Shown here in pieces: positions 1-5,378 of a stretch of 6,616 bases of DNA (within the stretch, counting starts at the first letter, position 1; each line of letters opens with the position of its first letter). The notes beneath the pieces are model-generated. The model was not told where the DNA came from and made no database searches. It was given only the letters and a program-made list of their open reading frames with translations. The DNA lies in the NCBI GenBank assembly GCA_030609245.1, contig JAUWCP010000134.1, positions 1 through 6,616 on the forward strand, in the 5' to 3' direction. Position numbers and translations under genes: made by a program. Origin of the DNA: Hyphomicrobium sp. (GTDB lineage: Bacteria > Pseudomonadota > Alphaproteobacteria > Rhizobiales > Hyphomicrobiaceae).

Positions 1-135
1 TGAGTATAACCGTCACGCGAAGGCCATAGATCGCCGCGACTGTAGGTCTGTACCGGATAACGCACTGTTTGCGAAAAGATGACGGGATGCGGCACGAGGA
101 AGCGCCGCGCTATCTAGACAGGGCCTGGGATTCGT

Positions 136-189
136 ATGAAACTCTTGGCCTTACGTGCCGCTGGGGGCATCGGGGGAGACCAACCATGA
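136..189 (+). CDS. possible 17-codon leader ORF overlapping the kdsD start
   Basis: A small frame begins at ATG 136 and reads MKLLALRAAGGIGGDQP. It ends in TGA at 187-189, so its stop shares the bases ATGA with the kdsD start at 186. This arrangement is typical of translational coupling. A weak GGGA sits 5 bases before the ATG, and the frame has an in-frame stop at 115-117, so it is not the tail of a longer gene. The kdsD Shine-Dalgarno sequence lies inside it. Nothing in the peptide is recognisable, and a chance frame of this length is quite possible in GC-rich DNA. Confidence 0.15.
   Translation: MKLLALRAAGGIGGDQP
172..178 (+). promoter_or_regulatory. ribosome binding site deciding the kdsD start
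   Basis: GGGGGAG lies 7 bases before the ATG at 186. It is the only strong Shine-Dalgarno match near the 5' end of this frame. It therefore supports the start at 186 rather than the longest open frame (69) or the later Met at 270. Confidence 0.6.
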
Positions 190-1211
190 CGGCGGGCGGA
201 GGGCCCTTACGCAAGCTAAAAAGCATTGATGGCGGCAAGCGGCTCGCTCACTTGCCGATTGCCTCAGCGATGCGCACGCTGGACCTGGAGAGAGAAGGCT
301 TAGCCCAGCTCCGCGAAGCGCTTGCCGGACCGCTGGGGGGACCGTTTAGCACCGCGCTACGCTTGATGCGTGCCGCACCTGGCCGCGTGATCGTCTCTGG
401 CGTCGGCAAAAGTGGACACGTCGGCCAGAAGATCGCGGCGACGTTTGCATCGACCGGCACGCCGGCATTTTTCGTTCATCCAACAGAGGCATCCCACGGC
501 GACCTCGGGATGATCACGCCCGACGACGTGATGTTGGTCCTGTCGTGGTCGGGCGAAACCGTCGAGCTCAATCCCCTCATTACGTATTCGCGACGCTTCT
601 CGGTGCCCCTCATCTCGATTACATCGCGCGCGCAGTCTGCGCTTGGGCAGCAATCAGACGTCGCCTTGGAACTGCCGCGCACGAAAGAAGCCTGCCCGCA
701 CGGGCTGGCGCCGACAACATCGACGACCATGCAGCTTGCAATCGGCGACTGTCTCGCGATCGCGCTGTTGGAAGCGAAGGGCTTCACCGCGCACGACTTC
801 AAGACCTTTCATCCCGGCGGTTCGCTCGGTGCAAGCCTCAAGTACGTCAGCGACGTCATGCATAAGGCCGACAAATTGCCTCTTGCTCGCGACACCGAGT
901 CCATGAGCAAAGCGCTTGTTACCATGACGCAGAAGAGCTTTGGATGCTTGGGGATTGTCGATGCCAAGGGCAAGCTGATCGGGATTGTCACCGACGGCGA
1001 CTTGCGCCGTCATATGGGTGAGGATCTATTGGCAGCGCGCACTGTCGATGTCATGACGCGCCGGCCGAAAACGGCCAAACCCAAGATGCTCGCCTCAGCG
1101 GCGTTGGAGATGATCAACGCTTCGCGCATCACGGCGCTGTTTGTGGTCGATAAGGGCAAGCCCGTGGGCATCCTGCACGTTCACGATCTGCTGCGAACCG
1201 GTGTGGCGTAG
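186..1211 (+). CDS. kdsD: D-arabinose-5-phosphate isomerase (KdsD/KpsF/GutQ family)
   Basis: This enzyme interconverts D-ribulose 5-phosphate and D-arabinose 5-phosphate, the first cytoplasmic step towards Kdo, the sugar linking lipid A to the LPS core. The 341-residue product has an N-terminal SIS domain (about 45-215) and two C-terminal CBS domains (about 224-280 and 289-341). Visible motifs are GVGKSGHVG (72-80), STGTPAFFVHP, SHGDLGM, SWSGET, KEACPHGLAP and HPGGSLG. Lys75, Glu127, Glu168 and His209 line up with the E. coli KdsD active-site residues K59, E111, E152 and H193. The family is usually about 320-330 residues. The frame is open back to 69, but that extension (DGMRHEEAPRYL...) does not look like the family, and the start at 186 has a strong ribosome binding site. 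Paralogues KpsF (capsule) and GutQ share the fold and chemistry, so the isomerase activity is firm while the exact name is less so. It stands alone on its strand, without lptC or lptA following. Confidence 0.93.
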   Translation: MTAGGGPLRKLKSIDGGKRLAHLPIASAMRTLDLEREGLAQLREALAGPLGGPFSTALRLMRAAPGRVIVSGVGKSGHVGQKIAATFASTGTPAFFVHPTEASHGDLGMITPDDVMLVLSWSGETVELNPLITYSRRFSVPLISITSRAQSALGQQSDVALELPRTKEACPHGLAPTTSTTMQLAIGDCLAIALLEAKGFTAHDFKTFHPGGSLGASLKYVSDVMHKADKLPLARDTESMSKALVTMTQKSFGCLGIVDAKGKLIGIVTDGDLRRHMGEDLLAARTVDVMTRRPKTAKPKMLASAALEMINASRITALFVVDKGKPVGILHVHDLLRTGVA

Positions 1212-1256
1212 GGCTAGCAGCACCGGCATAGAACGAGCACGCCTACAGATTTTCGT

Positions 1257-1712
1257 TTAGGCCGTTGTCGGCTCCACGATCAGCACCGTACCGCTTGTCC
1301 CGGTGACCTTAACGCGCGCGCCCTTGGGCGCATCTGCCCCTTGCGCTGACCAAAGCGTGTCCCCAACGCGCACCTTGCCACGCCCTCCCGCGATCGCCTC
1401 TTCGACCAATACCTCACGCCCAATGTACTGCGCGGCGCGGATGTTGAGATCGGGCTCGTCGGTGCTATGCATGTCGGGCGCAGCATAATGGCGCATGAAG
1501 AACACGGTCACACACGCTATGGCAGCGAAGATGACGAGCTGCCATTGCCACGTGATGTCGACGAAGAAGCTCAACGCACCCACGATGAAGGCAGCCAGGC
1601 CGAACCAAATGAAGTGAACGCCAGGAACAATCGTCTCCAGCAGAAACAATATGACCGCTAGGATGAACCAGTTCCACGGGCCTAGGTTCCAAAGGAAATC
1701 AACTATCGACAT
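1257..1712 (-). CDS. NfeD family membrane protein (short form)
   Basis: NfeD-type proteins partner with SPFH/stomatin proteins, helping organise or maintain membrane scaffolds. The 151-residue product has three hydrophobic segments (about 14-29, 32-51 and 56-73), including the typical ETIVPGVHF stretch after the first. A small beta-rich, OB-fold-like C-terminal domain follows (about 91-148), with the family pattern YIGREVLVEEAIAGGRGKVRVGDTLW. It is the short form: no ClpP-like serine protease domain precedes the membrane part, as found in long NfeD proteins. The start at 1712 is backed by GGGGGAGG 9 bases upstream. It lies 113 bases after the SPFH gene on the same strand, the usual gene order for this pair, so co-transcription is likely. 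Its last codons face the end of kdsD. Confidence 0.88.
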   Translation of the reverse strand: MSIVDFLWNLGPWNWFILAVILFLLETIVPGVHFIWFGLAAFIVGALSFFVDITWQWQLVIFAAIACVTVFFMRHYAAPDMHSTDEPDLNIRAAQYIGREVLVEEAIAGGRGKVRVGDTLWSAQGADAPKGARVKVTGTSGTVLIVEPTTA

Positions 1713-1721
1713 CGCTTAAGC

Positions 1722-1729
1722 CCTCCCCC
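1722..1729 (-). promoter_or_regulatory. strong ribosome binding site of the nfeD-type gene
   Basis: On the - strand the sequence reads GGGGGAGG, 9 bases before the ATG at 1712. This near-ideal site gives the gene its own ribosome loading despite lying 113 bases behind the SPFH gene. Confidence 0.6.
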
Positions 1730-1825
1730 TGCAACCAACGAGCATAGCAAAGACGGTTACGACAGTCCTCACAGTGTTGCATGGCTGCCTAGCTTGTCTC
1801 GTGGACCGAATTGCCGTTTGCCTGC

Positions 1826-2824
1826 TCAAACCTGCGGAACGCTGCCCCGCGCTGAGCCGCGCGGCGGCGTAGAGCCTTGTACGCCTCCACCGAAGGCTTC
1901 GGCCGTAATCTGGGCGATGCCCGCGATCGAACCGATGACCGCGGAGGCATCCAGCGGCATCATGATGACCTTCTGGTTCGGTGCCTTGGCCAGCGACTCC
2001 AGTGCCTTCACGTAGTTGTTGGCAACGAAGTAGTTGATCGCCTGCACGTTGCCTTTCGAGATGGCATCAGAGACGAGCTGCGTCGCCTTGGCTTCAGCGC
2101 CCGCCTGGCGCTCGCGCCCTTCGGCGTCGCGGAAGGCAGCCTCACGCCTGCCCTCGGCTTCCAGCACGATCGCCTGCTTCTCGCCTTCGGCGCGCAGGAT
2201 TTCGGCCGCACGCTGGCCTTCGGCTTCCAAAATCTGGGCACGCTTCTCGCGTTCAGCCTTCATCTGGCGCGCCATGCTGTCGACCAGATCGCGCGGCGGA
2301 TCGATGTCCTTGATCTCGATGCGGGTGACCTTGATACCCCAGGCCTCGGTCGCCTGATCGACGACGTTTAAGAGCTGCGCGTTGATCCGATCGCGGTTGG
2401 ACAAAAGATCATCGAGGTCCATCGAGCCCATGACGGTACGAATGTTAGTCATGGTAAGATTGATGATCGACATCTCGAGTTCGTCGACCTCGTAGGCGGC
2501 GCGGGCGGCGTTTATGATCTGGAAGAAGGTAACGCCGTTGACGCGCACCATGGCATTGTCACGCGTGATGACGTCCTGGCTGGGGATATCGAGCACCTGC
2601 TCCTTCATGTTCATACGATTGCCGACGCGCTCCATAACCGGGATCAGGATGTGCAGACCCGGCTGCAGCGTACGCGTGTAGCGACCGAAGTTCTCGACCG
2701 TGAAGTTGGTGCCCTGCGACACGATCTTGACCGTCGACCACAACGCTGCGACGACCAGAAAAACAAGCAGAATGCCGAAGATTTCGAACCCGCCTGGAAA
2801 CGGATTGAGTGCCCCAAGGTCCAT
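1826..2824 (-). CDS. SPFH/band 7 (stomatin-like, QmcA/paraslipin type) membrane protein
   Basis: Proteins of this family anchor in the inner membrane by an N-terminal helix and assemble into large rings or cages that organise membrane domains and affect proteolysis. The 332-residue product has one membrane segment (about 13-33). An SPFH domain follows (about 35-190), with GRYTRTLQPGLHILIP, QDVITRDNAMVRVNGV and VTRIEIKDIDPPRDL. A charged helix comes next (about 186-255), in which AEG recurs at residues 201, 212, 223 and 234. That exact 11-residue period is expected of a right-handed coiled coil. The C-terminal part is Ala-rich, with a Gly/Ser/Pro/Arg tail (312-332). The length fits QmcA-type proteins. 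The start is the first Met of a sensible N-terminus, though only a modest GGGGCAG precedes it. The downstream NfeD gene is its usual partner, which strongly supports the call. Confidence 0.92.
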   Translation of the reverse strand: MDLGALNPFPGGFEIFGILLVFLVVAALWSTVKIVSQGTNFTVENFGRYTRTLQPGLHILIPVMERVGNRMNMKEQVLDIPSQDVITRDNAMVRVNGVTFFQIINAARAAYEVDELEMSIINLTMTNIRTVMGSMDLDDLLSNRDRINAQLLNVVDQATEAWGIKVTRIEIKDIDPPRDLVDSMARQMKAEREKRAQILEAEGQRAAEILRAEGEKQAIVLEAEGRREAAFRDAEGRERQAGAEAKATQLVSDAISKGNVQAINYFVANNYVKALESLAKAPNQKVIMMPLDASAVIGSIAGIAQITAEAFGGGVQGSTPPRGSARGSVPQV

Positions 2825-2879
2825 CGTGAACTGCCCCGCACGTTGAGTAAACTGCTGGCCAAGCTAAGCCTCAGACGCA

Positions 2880-2913
2880 AAGATAGGGTAAATAAATTAT
2901 TGAAAAGCAGTAA
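2880..2913 (-). promoter_or_regulatory. AT-rich promoter-like stretch upstream of the SPFH gene
   Basis: The 130-base gap between the hemH stop and the SPFH start contains a distinctly AT-rich island in otherwise GC-rich DNA. On the - strand TTTTCA (2906-2901) and TATCTT (2885-2880) are separated by 15 bases, each matching 4 of 6 bases of the sigma-70 consensus. The spacing is short, so this is only a candidate. If real, the SPFH-NfeD pair would have a promoter separate from hemH. I see no convincing terminator after hemH in this gap. Confidence 0.25.
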
Positions 2914-2954
2914 CTTATGAGACGACATGAAGGGCAGAAATCACCCCAGCGCGG

Positions 2955-4016
2955 TCATATCCAGCCCTTGAGTTCGCGCCTGACGATGTTTTCTATGACG
3001 CGAAGCCCCTCCTCACTGTCGTTGAGCGCCGGCAGATAGGCATATTTCTGCCCGCCGTTCTCCTCGAAGTAATGCCGGTTCTCCCCGTCGAGCTCTTCAA
3101 GCGTCTCCAGGCAATCGGTGGAGAAGCCCGGCGCGACGAGCACCAGGCGCTTGACGCCGTCCTTGGCCAAACGCGTTACCGTCTCATCCGTATAGGGCTG
3201 GAGCCATGGGTCGTTTCCGAACCGTGATTGGAACGTCGTCAGCCACTTGTCCTCAGGCCAGCCCATCGCAGAGCGCAACAACCGCGACGTCTTCTGGCAT
3301 TGGCAATGGTATGGGTCACCGTGCTCTAGGTACGCCTGCGGCATGCCGTGGAACGTGGCGATGATTACTTCTGGCTCGAAATCGAGCTTGGCGAGATCGC
3401 GGCGCATGGAGGCGGCCACGGCTTCGATGTAGGCGGGGTCGTCGTGGTAACTGGGCGCCACGCGCACCGCCGGCTGCCAGCGCATTTTCATCAAGGTGCG
3501 AAAGGCCTGATCGCACGCCGTCGCCGTCGTCGCGGCGGCATATTGCGGGTAGAGCGCGACCAAGAGAATTCGGTCACAGCCTTGATCCTTCAACGCGCGA
3601 ATGCGGCTGTCGGTGGTCGGATTGGCATAGCGCATGGCCCAATCAACGACAATGCGCGGATCATCAGCAAACGCTCCGGCGAGTTTTTCAGCCTGGCTGC
3701 GTGTGATAGTCTTCAACGGACCTTCATTCCGCTCGTTGTTCCAGATCGCATCATAGTCCTTGCCCTTGCGGCCGGGACGCACCGTCAAGATGATGAGATT
3801 GAGGATCGGCCACCACTTCCAGCGCGGCACCTCGATGACGCGCCGGTCTGAGAGGAATTCCTTCAGATAGCGGCGCATGGACCAATAATCCGTACCATCC
3901 GGTGTGCCGAGGTTGAGCAAGAGGACGCCAACGCGCCCGTGGGGCACATCCGGGTGTCCGCTTGGCCACGCCTCGCGGCCCGGCTCGAACTGAGCGCTCG
4001 CCTTCGTCTCATTCAT
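2955..4016 (-). CDS. hemH: ferrochelatase (protoporphyrin ferrochelatase)
   Basis: HemH inserts Fe2+ into protoporphyrin IX, the last step of the protoporphyrin route to heme, acting at the inner face of the cytoplasmic membrane. The product from ATG 4016 is 353 residues and spans the whole family: LLNLGTPDG near 33, LSDRRVIEVP near 55, ALYPQYAA near 155, the TFHGMPQ motif with metal-site His223, QSRFGNDPWLQPYTDET (263-279), and APGFSTDCLETLEEL with the conserved Glu304. ATG 4025 is also in frame, but AGGA lies only 1 base from it and 10 bases from ATG 4016, so I prefer 4016. Cys238 and Cys240 form a Cys-X-Cys pair. The C-terminus has no cysteines, so there is no C-terminal [2Fe-2S] ligand set. 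It is transcribed away from the palindromic element just upstream. Confidence 0.95.
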   Translation of the reverse strand: MNETKASAQFEPGREAWPSGHPDVPHGRVGVLLLNLGTPDGTDYWSMRRYLKEFLSDRRVIEVPRWKWWPILNLIILTVRPGRKGKDYDAIWNNERNEGPLKTITRSQAEKLAGAFADDPRIVVDWAMRYANPTTDSRIRALKDQGCDRILLVALYPQYAAATTATACDQAFRTLMKMRWQPAVRVAPSYHDDPAYIEAVAASMRRDLAKLDFEPEVIIATFHGMPQAYLEHGDPYHCQCQKTSRLLRSAMGWPEDKWLTTFQSRFGNDPWLQPYTDETVTRLAKDGVKRLVLVAPGFSTDCLETLEELDGENRHYFEENGGQKYAYLPALNDSEEGLRVIENIVRRELKGWI

Positions 4017-4026
4017 GTGAAGCATT

Positions 4027-4030
4027 TCCT
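4027..4030 (-). promoter_or_regulatory. hemH ribosome binding site
   Basis: AGGA on the - strand sits 10 bases before ATG 4016 and only 1 base before ATG 4025, favouring the shorter hemH product. It lies inside the palindrome CCTAGG and starts 3 bases after a small hairpin (4034-4053). Confidence 0.4.
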
Positions 4031-4033
4031 AGG

Positions 4034-4053
4034 CTATCGAATGTCGGCGATAG
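4034..4053 (-). promoter_or_regulatory. small hairpin in the hemH leader
   Basis: CTATCG (4034-4039) and CGATAG (4048-4053) form a perfect 6-base-pair stem with an 8-base loop. In a hemH transcript starting upstream it would stand immediately before the ribosome binding site. Its outer bases touch the end of the palindromic element. A regulatory role is inference; six pairs can arise by chance. Confidence 0.25.
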
Positions 4054-4208
4054 ACTAGAGCAAGATCGTTCTTGATAGAATCGCTCACCAAGCCCGGGAG
4101 GTCTCCAACAAGAACGTGAATCTTACTCTAAATCAAAAGTGTAGAGACTGATTCACGTTTCACTTGGACGCAATTCGCGCCTCCAAGTGAAACGATCAGG
4201 CTCTAGTC
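4053..4208. repeat. palindromic intergenic element with terminal inverted repeats (MITE/REP-like)
   Basis: The ends are inverted copies of each other: GACTAGAGCAAGATCGTT (4053-4070) against the reverse complement of 4191-4208, GACTAGAGCCTGATCGTT, 16 of 18 identical. Inside lie three overlapping inverted repeats: CGTTCTTG (4067-4074) with CAAGAACG (4109-4116); AACGTGAATC (4113-4122) with GATTCACGTT (4150-4159), extended inwards by CTCTA/TAGAG; and CGTTTCACTTGGA (4156-4168) with TCCAAGTGAAACG (4182-4194). All are exact. No open frame of note is present. This design is typical of short non-autonomous or dispersed intergenic repeats, and alphaproteobacterial genomes carry abundant palindromes whose ends resemble GATC..GCTCTAG. 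Only one copy is in this window, so dispersal is unproven. No clear target-site duplication is visible beyond the CTAG at both tips. It fills most of the gap between the CHAD gene and hemH. Confidence 0.7.
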
Positions 4209-4247
4209 AAATAGCGGCTGAGGGCCGATTGCACAAAGGGCTTAAGG

Positions 4248-5240
4248 TCAGACAACAGATTGCCTGCGCTTAGGCGAAGTAGGACCTGCGTTGCTCGACG
4301 GTTTGGGCAAATTCGGTGACGGCGCCTCTTCTGGCTCCTGCTCCTTCAGTGCGACGGCTGATTTCCAGTACTGCGCCATCCTGCGTTGCAGTCCTCTCGC
4401 GCCATCGGCATAGAGCCGCGCACCAATGGGTTGGGCCGCAGCGCGCAACTGCTTCTGGCGCCGGCGCGCAAGCTTCTCCACGATGTTTGCCTGCGCGGAG
4501 CCAATACGTCCGGTCGAATTGGCTCTGATGTAAGCCTTCAGCAGAGCAAGGTCGTGATCGTCGCCCAAGATCTGCGACAGCCCCCGCGACTCGGTGATGC
4601 GCGCGGCGAAATATTCCGGCCATGCGTTGGACAGCAGCATCATATGCCGCCAATGCTGCTGCACCCACTTGCGCCACTCATGAAAGCTATCGTCCGAGCC
4701 CTCAGCATAAGCTGCTCGAAACGTGCGACGCCCTCTGCGGTAGCTCGCCTCGAGCCCGGGCCCGATCGCTTCGAACCCGGCACCCATGATCTTCAACTGC
4801 GAGAACCTTTTCTTGGCGACCGCAAGCTGTTCAAGCGCAAGTTTAGTTGCCGCAGCGTCGACGTTGGGTGTGTCCCCGCCATTCGCGGTTTGCAATATTT
4901 CCCGAAGCGTTTGCCCTGCTCCTTTGGCCGCCGAACCCGAAGTGCTTTCGAGCTGGTTGATCGTCTCCAGCAGCACGTGGCGATCACGCGCACTCGACAG
5001 AATGCCGGCGATCTCGCGCAAGTGCGCATTTTCTTTTTCGAACGCGTGCTCACGCAGTGTCGGGCGCACAAGGCGCAAGAGCGCGCGCATTCGTTTCAGT
5101 GCCTTGCGCGTCTCGTGCACGGCAACGGCACGGTCTTTGTTGGGGCTGCGAAGCTGCGACTCAGCGCGATCAAGCTGCTCGAGCGCAATGCGCCGGAAAC
5201 CTTCCTCGAAGGACTCATTGAGCTTAAAGCGGTACGCCAT
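4248..5240 (-). CDS. stand-alone CHAD-domain protein
   Basis: CHAD is an alpha-helical domain rich in conserved histidines and basic residues. Known members bind inorganic polyphosphate, some at polyphosphate granules. The 330-residue product has two CHAD-like halves. The first (about 10-165) carries VHETRKALKRMRALLRLVRP with His42, and SSARDRHVLLE. The second (about 170-295) carries SFHEWRKWVQQHWRHMMLL with His187, His197 and His199, and LGDDHDLALLKAY with His229. A Pro/Ser/Glu-rich tail (about 300-330) is probably disordered. There is no CYTH (triphosphatase) domain, no signal peptide and no membrane segment, so it is probably cytoplasmic. The frame is open to 5360, but the start at 5240 has AGAAGG 9 bases upstream and begins directly with MAYRFKLNES, a usual CHAD N-terminus; the extra 40 residues look like upstream non-coding DNA. 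It lies 138 bases behind thiE. Its cellular role here is unknown. Confidence 0.85.
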   Translation of the reverse strand: MAYRFKLNESFEEGFRRIALEQLDRAESQLRSPNKDRAVAVHETRKALKRMRALLRLVRPTLREHAFEKENAHLREIAGILSSARDRHVLLETINQLESTSGSAAKGAGQTLREILQTANGGDTPNVDAAATKLALEQLAVAKKRFSQLKIMGAGFEAIGPGLEASYRRGRRTFRAAYAEGSDDSFHEWRKWVQQHWRHMMLLSNAWPEYFAARITESRGLSQILGDDHDLALLKAYIRANSTGRIGSAQANIVEKLARRRQKQLRAAAQPIGARLYADGARGLQRRMAQYWKSAVALKEQEPEEAPSPNLPKPSSNAGPTSPKRRQSVV

Positions 5241-5249
5241 GCGCGCGCG

Positions 5250-5255
5250 CCTTCT
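5250..5255 (-). promoter_or_regulatory. ribosome binding site deciding the CHAD gene start
   Basis: AGAAGG on the - strand lies 9 bases before ATG 5240, separated by an alternating GC run. No such site precedes the alternative in-frame ATG at 5360, so 5240 is preferred. Confidence 0.55.
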
Positions 5256-5378
5256 CAGTTGGCGGCCGGCATTTCGGCACCAAAAAACAGAAAGTGTCCG
5301 CCCATTTGAGGCCACCCGCCACGTCAACACAAGCGCCGATCCAGCGGGACTGTCATCCATTTTCGATGTTAAACGGCG

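Noticed and set aside
2..82. Frame open from the window edge to a TGA at 80-82 (ends NALFAKR), possibly the tail of an upstream gene
   Set aside because: Only 26 codons are visible and nothing in them is recognisable; it could be real but cannot be supported here.
69..185. Open extension of the kdsD frame to an earlier ATG at 69
   Set aside because: The 39 extra residues do not resemble the family, the family length fits the start at 186, and the clear Shine-Dalgarno sequence is at 172-178.
1198..1226. Inverted repeat CCGGTG/CACCGG at the end of kdsD as a terminator
   Set aside because: Only six pairs with a 17-base loop and no T-run directly after it; not convincing as a terminator in the 45-base gap between the convergent genes.
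1877..2371. 164-codon + strand frame opposite the SPFH gene
   Set aside because: It mirrors the AEG-repeat region of the real gene and has no family features of its own.
3348..3851. 167-codon + strand frame opposite hemH
   Set aside because: Antisense shadow of a conserved enzyme with no ribosome binding site or motif support.
4069..4080. TTCT-TGAT-AGAA palindrome upstream of hemH as an iron-regulator (Irr/RirA-like) operator
   Set aside because: The match to any such box is loose, and the bases are explained by the palindromic element they sit in.
4386..5309. 307-codon open frame on the + strand opposite the CHAD gene
   Set aside because: It lies antisense to a well-supported gene, has no recognisable domain and is the usual shadow of GC-rich coding DNA.
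5241..5360. TTGACG (5327-5322, - strand) as a -35 box for the CHAD gene
   Set aside because: No acceptable -10 sequence lies at 16-18 bases from it.
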